Assembly: GCF_900112355.1 (NCBI RefSeq)
Contig: NZ_FOLM01000010.1
Span: 1-64,000 of the forward strand
Direction: 5' to 3'
Length of the DNA stretch: 64,000 nucleotides
Source of the DNA: Streptomyces aidingensis
GTDB taxonomy: Bacteria > Actinomycetota > Actinomycetes > Streptomycetales > Streptomycetaceae
Shown: positions 8,413 through 15,608 of the stretch, in pieces
How positions within the stretch are numbered: the first letter of the stretch is position 1
How the letters are laid out: each line of letters opens with the position of its first letter
The notes under the pieces: generated by a model
What the model was told of the DNA's origin: nothing
Seen by the model: the letters and a program-made list of their open reading frames with translations, nothing else
Databases searched by the model: none
Program-made: the position numbers and the translations under genes

Positions 8413-8909
8413 AGCAGGCCCGCGATCAGGTCGCCGGGGATGTTCACGGCCGGGGCCAGCACCACCGCGGCCCATCCGGCGATCCCGCCGGACAGCCCCA
8501 GGCAGATGCCGGTGATGATGCCGGCCGGGACGCGCCGCCCGCGCAGCTTCCCCGAGAACTTCCAGATGCCGGCCAGCACGACCGTGGCGAGGAGGACCAG
8601 GACGTGGCCGCCGGGGGTGAGGGTGAGCGGGGAGGAGCGGGTGACGTCCGGCGCGGTGCCCCCGACGCCGTACTCAAGGGCCGCCGCCCCGGCGGTGTTG
8701 CCGCCCCACAGGGCGACTCCGGCGACGGCGCCGAGCAGGCCGCCGGTGGACAGCACGATCAGGATGCCGTAGCAGGCGGACAGCAGGTAGGGGGCGATCG
8801 CGGCGGGCTTGTGCTTGTCGCGCATCCACCAGGCCGTCAGGGTCCAGGCCAGGATGCACAGTCCGATGGTGACGCCGCCGAGGCCGACGGCGCGGGTGGT
8901 GAAGTCCAT
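8409..8909 (-). CDS. Multi-pass membrane protein of spread (Spd) type
   Basis: The product is 166 aa with about five hydrophobic segments: LGGVTIGLCILAWTLTAWW, IAPYLLSACYGILIVLSTGG, an AVAGVALW region, VLVLLATVVLAGIW and the C-terminal GICLGLSGGIAGWAAVVLA. Size, topology and operon position fit the poorly conserved Spd membrane proteins that move conjugative DNA between compartments of Streptomyces mycelium. The assignment rests on architecture, not on motifs. Confidence 0.6.
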   Translation of the reverse strand: MDFTTRAVGLGGVTIGLCILAWTLTAWWMRDKHKPAAIAPYLLSACYGILIVLSTGGLLGAVAGVALWGGNTAGAAALEYGVGGTAPDVTRSSPLTLTPGGHVLVLLATVVLAGIWKFSGKLRGRRVPAGIITGICLGLSGGIAGWAAVVLAPAVNIPGDLIAGLL

Positions 8910-8921
8910 GAGGGTGCTGCC

Positions 8922-9068
8922 TTAAGGGAGTACGGCCGCGATACCGGCGGCGCAGAGCAGGATGAAGACGGTCGTGGCGAGGACGGGGGCGACGGCGGTG
9001 CGCTCCACGGCGGCCAGGCCCAGCAGCCCGGCCGCTGCGGTCAGCGCCCACCCGATGGCGGGCCACAC
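8922..9068 (-). CDS. 48-aa double-helix membrane peptide
   Basis: The GTG start at 9068 gives two hydrophobic helices, WPAIGWALTAAAGLLGLAA and VLATTVFILLCAAGIAAVL, and almost nothing else. Small hydrophobic proteins of this type are regular members of Streptomyces spread operons. The next genes on both sides are membrane or transfer-type. Confidence 0.55.
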   Translation of the reverse strand: MWPAIGWALTAAAGLLGLAAVERTAVAPVLATTVFILLCAAGIAAVLP

Positions 9069-9071
9069 GGG

Positions 9072-9889
9072 CTACCGCCCGGCGAGCACGGCGCGACGGA
9101 CCCGCCGGCCGTAGGAGTCCGAGGCGCCCAGGCGCGCACCGATGGCGGTTCCGGTCAGTTCCGGCTCCTCGGCGAGCCAGTTCCGGGCGCGCTCGACGTG
9201 GGCGCGGAAGCGGGTGTTCTCGCTCGGCTCGGACTCGATATCGGCGGCCCCGGAACCCGGCGCGGTTCCGCCGGTTCCGGACGTGGTTCCGGACGCGGTT
9301 CCGCCGGTTCCGGACGTGGTTCCGCACCGGTTCCGGCCGGAACCGGCGGGCGGGAAACGGCCTGGCCGAGGGCGGTTCCGCCGAAGGCCGGAGGCAGTTC
9401 CGGCAGGGGCGAGAACTCGCCCAGCACCGGCGCCTGGGCGCGCTCCAGCCGCACCGCCGGAGCCCCGGCCGGGGGCACCACCGGCAGCAGCCGCGCACCG
9501 GGCGGAACCACCGGAACCGCCACGGGTTCCGCCGGTTCCGACACCGGCCGCCCGCCGGTTCCGGCCGGAACCTCCCGCAGGGCGTGGACCCGCCACAGCA
9601 CCAGCGGAGCGATCGCCGAGACGGCAGTCACCAGGTGCCAGGTGACCGGGATCAGCCCGGCCGCCACCAGGTGCGCCGCCGCGTTCACGCCGATCATCGC
9701 CAGCACCACCGCGAACACATCCCGGTGGGCGCGCAGCGCGCGGACGGCGTAGATGTCCAGCGCCGCCGGCACCCCGGCCGCCACGATGGGACCGAACCCG
9801 CACGCACGGGCGAGCTGGTACTCCGCCGACGCCGTCACCACGATCGCCGCACCGAGAGCGGCCCAGCCCAGCCAGTCACGGCCCTTCAC
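9072..9889 (-). pseudogene. DUF2637 membrane protein with an internal frameshift
   Basis: The GTG at 9889 opens a frame with four membrane segments (for example GWAALGAAIVVTASAEYQLA and IVAAGVPAALDIYAVRAL), typical of DUF2637 proteins of transfer operons. That frame reads into a tandem EPRPEPAEP repeat and stops at 9155 after sequence unlike the family. The expected C-terminal winged helix (RARNWLAEEPELTGTAIGAR, then RRVRRAVLAGR) lies in another frame and ends at 9072. A one-base shift near the GGTTCC-rich repeats at about 9240-9345 separates the halves. It may be a real mutation, slippage control, or a sequencing error in a repeat. Confidence 0.7.
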
Positions 9890-10233
9890 CGCTCCTCCCC
9901 GGCCTGCTGGTCGAACAGGTAGCTGCCGTGGTGGATGCAGACGGGCACGCCGTCCACTTCCGTCTCGGCGGTCAGGCTCCGGTACGGCAGCCGGCCGTCG
10001 GTGACGGACTCCTCCACCGCGGCGCCGAGGAGCGCCGCCCAGGCGTGCACGTTGTCGTCGTCGGCGGCGTGGATGTCCAGCACGGTGCAATTGCGGACGG
10101 CGTCCCGGAAGGGCCCCATCGCGTAGACGGGCATGTCGGGGTGTTCGGCGATCAGGCGCCGGGCGAGGGTGCCGATGCGGAACAGCTCCACCTCGGCGGC
10201 CAGCAGGCCGGCCAGCGGGTCGCGCTCGCTCAT
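9886..10233 (-). CDS. Hypothetical protein of the spread operon
   Basis: The product is 115 aa. Helical N-terminus (LAGLLAAEVELFRIGTLARR), then a mixed alpha/beta body with EVDGVPVCIHHGSYLFD. No family is recognised. It overlaps both neighbours by 4 nt (GTGA and ATGA), so it is co-translated with the DUF2637 gene. Confidence 0.55.
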   Translation of the reverse strand: MSERDPLAGLLAAEVELFRIGTLARRLIAEHPDMPVYAMGPFRDAVRNCTVLDIHAADDDNVHAWAALLGAAVEESVTDGRLPYRSLTAETEVDGVPVCIHHGSYLFDQQAGEER

Positions 10234-10496
10234 CGGCCCTCACCGACCCAGACGGAGGGCGGCAGCTCCAGGGCGGCCCGCAGCGCGGCCGTGGCGTCCT
10301 GGTCCCGGCCCCCGGGCCCGGTGGTCAGCCGGACGTCGCACAGCTCGGCGAACAGCCGGGCGGCGTGCGGCACGCACCCGTCCACCTCGGTGCCTCCGGC
10401 GTCCACCACCGTCACGGCGTCCGGGACGCCCAGGCACGGGGTGGGGTCACTCTCGTGCGCTGCCGAGCAGCGCTCGGGCATGGCAAGATCAGCCAT
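10230..10496 (-). CDS. First gene of the leftward spread operon, hypothetical
   Basis: The product is 88 aa with dispersed Cys residues (ERCSAAH, PCLGV, GCVPH, LCDV). The function is unknown. It lies first in the train and faces the divergent 68-aa gene across the region that carries two GGTGG-N4-CCACC dyads, so it is probably under their control. Confidence 0.55.
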   Translation of the reverse strand: MADLAMPERCSAAHESDPTPCLGVPDAVTVVDAGGTEVDGCVPHAARLFAELCDVRLTTGPGGRDQDATAALRAALELPPSVWVGEGR

Positions 10497-10601
10497 AGCC
10501 GTCTCTCCTTGCTGTGATCAGGGAGGTTCGGTCAGGCCCCGGCCGGTGGTGAGGTCACCGAGCCGGGGCCGTCGCGCGTCCGGCGCCGTGAGGTGGCGCC
10601 G

Positions 10602-10650
10602 GGTGGCACTCCACCACAGTAGCGCGCTGCCTAGACGGTGGCAATCCACC
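10602..10650. promoter_or_regulatory. Pair of GGTGG-N4-CCACC operators
   Basis: GGTGGCACTCCACC at 10602-10615 and GGTGGCAATCCACC at 10637-10650 are two near-identical dyads set 35 bp apart, in the divergent region between 10496 (leftward) and 10667 (rightward). The second ends 16 bp before the ATG of the 68-aa gene. They are probable sites for that protein or for another element regulator. Confidence 0.6.
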
Positions 10651-10666
10651 ATGCGAAGATGGCCGC

Positions 10667-10873
10667 ATGCCCCACGGAGTCCACAGGAAGCAGGCGCGGA
10701 CCTACCGCCCCGACTCGCCCGAGCTGTACGAGCGAGCCAAGGAGGCGGCGGCGGCCGTGGGCTCGGACATGAACAGCCATCTGAACGCGTTCCTGCGGTG
10801 GCTCACGCGCGAGACGGACGAGCTTCCGCCCCGGCCGCCGGCACCCGGCGCGGGGGAGAGTCCCGAATCATGA
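10667..10873 (+). CDS. Small ribbon-helix-helix-like regulator
   Basis: The product is 68 aa. A short strand (ARTYRPDSPE) is followed by two helices (LYERAKEAAAAVGSDMNSHL, then NAFLRWLTRET), the build of Arc/CopG-like dimers, and a Pro-rich tail. It is divergent from the spread operon and directly downstream of two matching dyads, so it is a good candidate autoregulator and operon repressor. The fold is assigned by pattern only. Confidence 0.6.
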   Translation: MPHGVHRKQARTYRPDSPELYERAKEAAAAVGSDMNSHLNAFLRWLTRETDELPPRPPAPGAGESPES

Positions 10874-10937
10874 TCGTTTGCACTTCGAGTGAGCATCGAG
10901 TGAGCTAACGATCTTCGACACCCCTCAGGGACCACGA

Positions 10938-10970
10938 AAGCCCCGGCTCAGATTCACTGAGCTGGGGCTT
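10938..10970 (+). terminator. Terminator hairpin before the tRNA fragment
   Basis: AAGCCCCGGCTCAG pairs with CTGAGCTGGGGCTT (14 bp, one G-T pair) around a 5-nt loop. It ends the 68-aa gene transcript. On the other strand it sits just behind the tRNA 3' end, where a terminator of the original tRNA gene would be expected. Confidence 0.7.
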
Positions 10971-10975
10971 AGCGG

Positions 10976-11020
10976 TAGGCCGTGTGGGACTCGAACCCAC
11001 AACCAACGGATTAAAAGTCC
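10976..11020 (-). other. att: tRNA-Lys(UUU) 3' fragment, attachment site of element 2
   Basis: On the minus strand the sequence has an anticodon loop CTTTTAA, the 3' anticodon-stem strand, a complete T-arm (GTGGG TTCGAGT CCCAC) and an acceptor 3' strand ACGGCCT with discriminator A. The 5' half of a tRNA is absent: upstream bases pair with only three positions of the anticodon stem. Such a 3' fragment is the usual direct-repeat end of an element integrated in a tRNA gene. Orientation implies that the element lies to the right and the restored tRNA beyond the window. Confidence 0.85.
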
Positions 11021-11040
11021 TCACCACCCCGAGAAGGGTG

Positions 11041-11164
11041 CGTATTGCTCAGTGTGGGTGAGTGTGGGGGCAGGTGGAACAAGCTGGTCACGGCGCATGA
11101 GCCGGTACGTGCCGTCACCACGGTACCCGGACGCGTATGGCTCAGTGTGGGTGAGTGTGGGGGC
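11041..11164. repeat. Two 31-bp direct repeats, probable integrase arm sites
   Basis: Copies at 11041-11071 and 11134-11164 share 30 of 31 bases, including AGTGTGGGTGAGTGTGGG, and each contains an internal decamer duplication (AGTGTGGGTG then AGTGTGGGGG). They lie between the tRNA core site and the integrase gene, where arm-type sites for the N-terminal domain of tyrosine integrases are expected. Confidence 0.7.
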
Positions 11165-11191
11165 GTTCGGCCGAGCATTGGCCGAGCAAAA

Positions 11192-11220
11192 GGGCCCCAC
11201 CACCTGCGGTGATGGGGCCC
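11192..11220 (-). terminator. Terminator after integrase 2
   Basis: GGGCCCCACCACC folds back on GGTGATGGGGCCC with a short CTG-type loop and one bulged base. It lies 22 bases past the integrase stop codon. Confidence 0.7.
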
Positions 11221-11242
11221 TCCGGCTGCACTCCAGTGTAGA

Positions 11243-12814
11243 TCAGGCAGCCTCTTCCGGCGCTGCCGGCGGCTGGCCCGGCGGCGACGTCCCGGACCGC
11301 GGCACCACCGCCGCGGCCCTCTCGGTCAGCTCCTCCTCGTACTCGGCGAACAACTCCGTATAGGTGTCGGCGGTCAGGGTGACGCTGCTGTGCCGGAGCT
11401 TCTTCTGCGCGTCATGGATGTCCCCGCCGCCGGCCTTGACCAAGGACGCCGCCCCGTGCCGCAGATCCCGCAGGCTGATCGGCGGCAGCCCGGCCCGCCG
11501 CGTCACCCGCCGATGCGCGTCGCTCAGCTCCTCCGGGTGGATCGGCTGTCCGTCCGGCCGTGTGAGCACCTTGCCGGAGTCCGTCCAGCCCGGCGTCTCC
11601 TCCTGCTCCGCCAGCTGCCGCTTGCGGTGCTCCCGGTAGGCGGCCACGGTGCCCGCGTCGATCGCGATCTCCGCCCGGCTGTCCTCCGTCTTGGGGTCGT
11701 CGTCGTAGGGCTCCCAGCCGTCCACGGTGCGCGCCGTCGTGACCGCGATCCGGCGCCGGGACAGGTGGACGTCCGCCCATGCCTGGCCGCACATTTCTCC
11801 GCGGCGTGGCCCGTGGTAGGCCATGACGTGCAGCCCCAGGTACAGCCGCTCCTCCTGGGCGGCGTCGAGGTAGGCGCCGAGCTGCTGGGGCGTCCAGACC
11901 ATGACCGGGCTGGGCACCTCGCCCGTCTCCCGCCAGTGGGCCACCCGCTCGTCGGTCCACAGCAGCCCCTTCGGGCGCCGGTGCGTAGCCAGCTCGACAT
12001 GCCGCGCGGGGTTATGCGTCATGCCGGTCTCCTGCTGCCTGGCCACGCCCCAGTTGAGCGCTGCCCGCAGGGTGCGCAGAATCGCCTGCTTCGTGCCGGG
12101 CCCGGTGGTCTTCCGGTACGGCGGCATCTCCGCCAGCTTCGCCCGCTCCTCCGCCAGCCGCTTGCGCTCCTTGTCCGGCGGCCGGCCCGGCTTCCCCCAC
12201 CGGGCCCGCTCCTCCTGCGCCCTGCGCTCCTCGTTCTCCGCCTGGATAATCTCGTTGTGGTCGTCGATGTCGTCGAACAGCTTCTGGCAGGCCGCGACGG
12301 ACAGCCGGTCCGCGCGGTAGTCGCCGAGGGCCGGTTTCAGGTGCAGGCGGATGTGGCCTTCGTAGCCGCGGAGCGTGGTGCGCCGCCGGTCGGCGCGCCG
12401 CTTGGCCGCCACGAAGGCGTCCAGCAGCTCGGCGACGGTCCAATGGCTGTCCAGGGCCGCGCCGCCCAGGCGTGCCCGCACCTCCTCCGGCGTGGGTATC
12501 GGGTCCCGGGCCGGCATCAGGCCCATGAGGAGGTCGCCGACCCGGCGCCGGGTGGCGTCGTCGTCTTTCTTGACGAGCTCCAGGAGCGCCCGGACCTTGC
12601 CGAGGTCCGTCTCGGCGTCGTCCTTCGTGGCGTAGCCGGTGCGCCGCCACCGGCGGCGCTTTCCCTCGGCGTCCTCCGGGAGTTCCTGGTGTATCTCGAA
12701 CCGCGCGTGACCCCGGCGGGACAGCTTCGGGCACTTCGTGCCGAGGCGTTTTCCGTCCGGGCCGCGGCACTCGCATCGCCTGTTGACGCCGCCGCCGCGG
12801 CGTGATCCGGGCAT
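11243..12814 (-). CDS. int: Tyrosine recombinase, integrase 2
   Basis: The product is 523 aa. I chose the ATG at 12814 because GAGGAG precedes it and it abuts the 72-aa gene; a longer frame reaches 12874. Features are a Cys-containing arm domain (NRRCECRGPDGK), a charged coiled linker, and a catalytic domain with R337 (GPRRGE), box II LRDLRH, LRHSSVTL and nucleophile Y485 (ADTY). It shares long identical blocks with integrase 1, for example MVWTPQQLGAYLDAAQEERL. It is transcribed toward the tRNA-Lys attachment site 220 bp away, which it presumably uses. Confidence 0.94.
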   Translation of the reverse strand: MPGSRRGGGVNRRCECRGPDGKRLGTKCPKLSRRGHARFEIHQELPEDAEGKRRRWRRTGYATKDDAETDLGKVRALLELVKKDDDATRRRVGDLLMGLMPARDPIPTPEEVRARLGGAALDSHWTVAELLDAFVAAKRRADRRRTTLRGYEGHIRLHLKPALGDYRADRLSVAACQKLFDDIDDHNEIIQAENEERRAQEERARWGKPGRPPDKERKRLAEERAKLAEMPPYRKTTGPGTKQAILRTLRAALNWGVARQQETGMTHNPARHVELATHRRPKGLLWTDERVAHWRETGEVPSPVMVWTPQQLGAYLDAAQEERLYLGLHVMAYHGPRRGEMCGQAWADVHLSRRRIAVTTARTVDGWEPYDDDPKTEDSRAEIAIDAGTVAAYREHRKRQLAEQEETPGWTDSGKVLTRPDGQPIHPEELSDAHRRVTRRAGLPPISLRDLRHGAASLVKAGGGDIHDAQKKLRHSSVTLTADTYTELFAEYEEELTERAAAVVPRSGTSPPGQPPAAPEEAA

Positions 12815-12815
12815 T

Positions 12816-13034
12816 TCAGTTGATCTCCTCTCGCATGCTCCAGTGGCCTTCGGGGCCGGTCTGGAGGTCCGCAATACGGTTGAGGGCGTCGGCCAGGGCT
12901 TCGGTCATGTGATCGGGTCGCACGGCGAGGACGAGGCCGTCATCGGTGGTGATAGCAACGACGAGAACCCCTGGCGGGAGGTCGCTGCGGAAAGTGAACC
13001 GGCACGTGGCTCTGTAGCTGCTCTTTGTCGACAC
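12816..13034 (-). CDS. Small protein coupled to integrase 2
   Basis: The product is 72 aa with a beta-rich core (YRATCRFTFRSDLPPGVLVV, then LVLAVRPDHMTEAL) and a helical C-terminus. It ends 1 nt before the integrase ATG, so the two form one operon. No family is recognised; a recombination accessory role is possible. A 16-bp perfect palindrome lies about 100 bp upstream. Confidence 0.6.
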   Translation of the reverse strand: MSTKSSYRATCRFTFRSDLPPGVLVVAITTDDGLVLAVRPDHMTEALADALNRIADLQTGPEGHWSMREEIN

Positions 13035-13131
13035 GCCTGCCTCCCTCGGGCGCGCTGCGGCTGTGCAGGGTGAGCCGCAGCACGGGTGTGCTGTTGAGGC
13101 GCCCCCCCAGGCGGATCAGACATATTGCCGC

Positions 13132-13147
13132 TGTGACACGTGTCACA
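13132..13147. promoter_or_regulatory. Perfect 16-bp palindrome upstream of the integrase operon
   Basis: TGTGACACGTGTCACA is fully self-complementary. It lies in the 150-bp gap between the Xre repressor gene stop and the start of the 72-aa/integrase operon, an operator position for that operon. Confidence 0.65.
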
Positions 13148-13185
13148 CAAGAGGTTTGTCCGAACCTTACGCTCCGTGCGCTCTG

Positions 13186-13623
13186 TCAGCCCTCGTCGCT
13201 TTCGTCGCCCTCGCGCGGTCTCGGTGCCAACAGTCGCGCGAGCCGCAGGACTTGCTCTAGCGCTTCGTCGTCCAGCCGCTCCAGGTCCGGGACGATGATG
13301 CGTACTCGCTGTTGCGGCTCCCATAGAGAGGTCACCCCGTAGAACTGTGCGGCCGTAGCCGTCCGCAGCTCCTCCATGTCGAGTTCCAGCGCAACGCTCA
13401 GTCCGCGCAGCCGCCACAGCTCTGGCGGAGGGGTGCGGCCGTGCTCCAGGTCGTGCACCCAGCTCGACTTGACCCGGCGGCCAGTCTTGGGGTCGATCGC
13501 CAGCTCTTCCAGCTTGGCGAGGGATAGACCAAGGGCGCGTCGTCGTGCGCGCACGAGATCGGAGAGATCCCGGCGGTCTGTGCGCGCGGCCGGCGTGCCG
13601 TCCCGGTCGGTCATGAGGTTCAT
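13186..13623 (-). CDS. Xre-family repressor candidate of element 2
   Basis: The product is 145 aa; an alternative ATG lies at 13614. A Cro/C1-type HTH covers about residues 18-80 (LVRARRRALGLSLAKLEELA, then SSWVHDLEHGRTPPPE). A short C-terminal region ends in an acidic tail (PRPREGDESDEG). It is divergent from the HTH gene at 13895 and flanks two 17-bp dyads, the arrangement of an immunity repressor against an early activator or Cro. There is no peptidase domain, so the induction route differs from lambda CI. Confidence 0.75.
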   Translation of the reverse strand: MNLMTDRDGTPAARTDRRDLSDLVRARRRALGLSLAKLEELAIDPKTGRRVKSSWVHDLEHGRTPPPELWRLRGLSVALELDMEELRTATAAQFYGVTSLWEPQQRVRIIVPDLERLDDEALEQVLRLARLLAPRPREGDESDEG

Positions 13624-13712
13624 CCTGCCACTCCGTGGGCGTGGGGTGTCCATGGGGCGGGGGTGAGATGGGGTGCGTCCCCGCAGGTCGCGCGCATCCG
13701 CCTTTGCATGCG

Positions 13713-13826
13713 CTGGACAGAGTGTCCAGGAATTAGGACGGCCTAACAAGGGCGCACGGGCGCACGGGGGGCGACCGGCATAACTCCCCCATGGGATCCA
13801 TCCGAACTTCTGGACAGAGCGTCCGG
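13713..13826. promoter_or_regulatory. Operator pair in the divergent control region
   Basis: CTGGACAGAGTGTCCAG (13713-13729) and CTGGACAGAGCGTCCGG (13810-13826) are 17-bp dyads differing at two positions and lying 97 bp apart. A third, imperfect TCCGGATTTTCGGA lies at 13847-13860. The region 13624-13894 otherwise has no gene. It is the probable genetic switch of element 2. Confidence 0.7.
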
Positions 13827-13894
13827 GATTTGCCATGCTTCTACTGTCCGGATTTTCGGATGACTCATCGCTTCAACCGGATGCCGAGGTTCCC

Positions 13895-14188
13895 GTGAGC
13901 ACACCCACACCCAGATACCGGCTGGTCAGCCCGGACCGGCTGCGGATGCTGATGGAGCGCACCGCCACCGGCGGCCCCATGAGCGTCCGGCAGCTCGCCG
14001 ACGCGGCCGGCGTGCAGAAGAGCACGATCGACGGCCTCCTGCACCAGCGACAGGAGACGGTCAGCGCTGACCGGGCGCATGCGATCGCCGAGGCGATCGG
14101 CGTGGATCTCCTCGTCGTCTGGCAGCCGGTCGGCCGGGTCACGGGGGATGCGCGGATCGCCTCGGCGCCGAGCGAGGTCCCGGCGTGA
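13895..14188 (+). CDS. Cro-like HTH protein, first early gene
   Basis: The product is 97 aa. I chose the GTG at 13895 (VSTPTPRYRLV) after GCCGAGG; a longer frame begins at 13835. The HTH is RQLADAAGVQKSTIDGLLHQ followed by AIAEAIGVDLLVVW. It is coupled to the next gene (4-nt overlap) and opens the rightward early operon. Its position relative to the dyads suggests that it antagonises the 13186-13623 repressor. Confidence 0.75.
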   Translation: MSTPTPRYRLVSPDRLRMLMERTATGGPMSVRQLADAAGVQKSTIDGLLHQRQETVSADRAHAIAEAIGVDLLVVWQPVGRVTGDARIASAPSEVPA

Positions 14189-14448
14189 ACCGGCCGGAGA
14201 TGACCGTCGGCGAGCTGCTGGCGCTGCCCGCGATGGTCGAGGTCTGGCCGACCGTCGGCCGGATCTACGGCATCTCCCGCTGGCAGACGTACTACCTCGC
14301 CCGCACGGACGGCCTGCCCGTGCCGGTGCACCGGGTCGGCGAGCGGACCCTGCGCGTGCGCACCGCCGACCTGGTCGCGGATCTGGGGCTGGACTCGCTG
14401 GCCGCCATCAAGGCCGCAGCCGAGCCGGACGCGGCCGACGCCGCCTGA
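14185..14448 (+). CDS. Excisionase-like winged-helix protein
   Basis: The product is 87 aa: TVGELLALPAMVEVWPTVGR, then ISRWQTYYLARTDGLPVPVH and RVRTADLVADLGL. It has the same layout as the 76-aa protein at 973-1203 and the MerR/excisionase class of DNA-bending proteins. As the second early gene it is well placed to act as the directionality factor for integrase 2. Confidence 0.7.
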   Translation: MNRPEMTVGELLALPAMVEVWPTVGRIYGISRWQTYYLARTDGLPVPVHRVGERTLRVRTADLVADLGLDSLAAIKAAAEPDAADAA

Positions 14449-14459
14449 CACATGCAGAT

Positions 14460-14484
14460 GGGCCCGCCGTGCGAGGGCGGGCCC
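14460..14484 (+). terminator. Hairpin after the excisionase-like gene
   Basis: GGGCCCGCC pairs with GGCGGGCCC around a 7-nt loop, 12 bases past the stop; no T-run follows. It may attenuate early transcription rather than stop it. The 90-bp gap ends in a GA-rich ribosome binding region (AGAGAGAGGTAAGG) before 14537. Confidence 0.5.
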
Positions 14485-14536
14485 GGGGTGACCCCACCCC
14501 ACTCCACCAACCAGGAAGAGAGAGAGGTAAGGCCAG

Positions 14537-14971
14537 ATGGCTGAGCTTACCCAGAAGACTCCGCCGGGGGACCGCCCGGCGCCGGACATGCAGGGCCTGC
14601 TCGGCGTGCTGGGCTGCGCGCTGGACATGACGGCCGGCATCCCGGAGGTGCAGGACCCGGACCGGGCGGCCTGGTCGATCGGCTATCGGCCGGTCGCCGG
14701 GATCTGCGTGGAGGTGACCTTGCATGACCCGGTGTCTGTGGAGCTGCTGGAGCGGATCGCCGCCGCGCTGGGCGGTGGCGAGGTCCGGGACACGGGCACC
14801 GTGTCCGGCGCCGTGCGGCTGCACGAGGTGGCGGGGCGGCTGGGTGACATCCCGGTGCGGGTGTCCGGCTGGGTGCCGCTGCCGAGCGAGCGTGAGGCGC
14901 TGCTGGCGCGGCTGGCGGAGCTGGACGCGCGGGAGGCGGCCGGCGACGCCGGGGCGGGGGTGTCCCGGTGA
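14537..14971 (+). CDS. Hypothetical early protein
   Basis: The product is 144 aa. A polar N-terminus leads to an alpha/beta core (WSIGYRPVAGICVEVTLHD, then SVELLERIAAALGGGEV) and a C-terminal helix (EREALLARLAELDAREAA). I recognise no family. It starts a long chain of genes overlapping by 4 nt. Confidence 0.55.
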   Translation: MAELTQKTPPGDRPAPDMQGLLGVLGCALDMTAGIPEVQDPDRAAWSIGYRPVAGICVEVTLHDPVSVELLERIAAALGGGEVRDTGTVSGAVRLHEVAGRLGDIPVRVSGWVPLPSEREALLARLAELDAREAAGDAGAGVSR

Positions 14972-15117
14972 TGCCGTCGTGGGACGTGGTCGGGCGGAAT
15001 CCGGAGGGCCGGGCGCGCCGGTCTTCGGCGGGGACGCGCCGGAAGAAGACGAAGCGGGCCCGCGCCCGCCAGCTCGTGGCCAGCACGCAGCAGCGGGGAC
15101 AGGAGGTGTCCCGGTGA
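14971..15117 (+). CDS. 48-aa highly basic peptide
   Basis: The ATG at 14971 directly follows the previous stop. The sequence MPSWDVVGRNPEGRARRSS, then AGTRRKKTKRARARQ is rich in Arg and Lys and probably binds nucleic acid. The next GTG start lies inside its stop, which supports translation. Confidence 0.5.
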   Translation: MPSWDVVGRNPEGRARRSSAGTRRKKTKRARARQLVASTQQRGQEVSR

Positions 15118-15608
15118 GTGAGCTGAGCGAGCGGGTGGCGGCCCGGCTGTACGGGCCCGACTGGCAGGCCCACCGGACGCTCCGGGTGGCGCACGGCGCG
15201 CTGGAGCTGGCGGAGCTGGCCGGGTTCCTGATCGACCCGGAGGAGGCGGAGCGGATCCGCGCGGAGGCGGTGCAGGACCTGCGGGACCAGCTCGCCGCCG
15301 CGCGCCGGACGGTGGAGGAGCAGCAGCGGGAGTTGTCCGCGCTGCGCCCCCCGCACCGGCCGGACGGCGACGCCGCGGTCTGGCGCCTGGAGCAGAACGA
15401 ACACCTCGTGGTCTGCCGCCGCACCCGGGCGGAGGCGCGCGCCGATGGCGAGTACCTGCTGGCCAAGGCCGGTGTCGCGCCGGGCGCGTCCGTGCGGTGG
15501 CGGCAGGTCGACGGCCGCACTGAGGTGCTGGAACACGTCATCGAGGGCGGCGACTGGGTGGAGACCGCGTGGCGGATCGTGTGCGAGGCGCCGGAGGTGC
15601 GGCCGTGA
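15114..15608 (+). CDS. Coiled-coil hypothetical protein
   Basis: The product is 164 aa from the GTG at 15114, preceded by GGAGG inside the upstream gene. A helical N-terminal half (EEAERIRAEAVQDLRDQLAA, then RRTVEEQQRELSALR) is followed by a beta-rich C-terminal half (GASVRWRQVDGRTEVLEHVI). The function is unknown. It belongs to the coupled early operon. Confidence 0.55.
   Translation: MSELSERVAARLYGPDWQAHRTLRVAHGALELAELAGFLIDPEEAERIRAEAVQDLRDQLAAARRTVEEQQRELSALRPPHRPDGDAAVWRLEQNEHLVVCRRTRAEARADGEYLLAKAGVAPGASVRWRQVDGRTEVLEHVIEGGDWVETAWRIVCEAPEVRP

Noticed and set aside
9240..9345. GGTTCC repeats as CRISPR or as a binding array
   Set aside because: They code for a Pro/Glu repeat in a membrane protein gene and are typical coding minisatellites.
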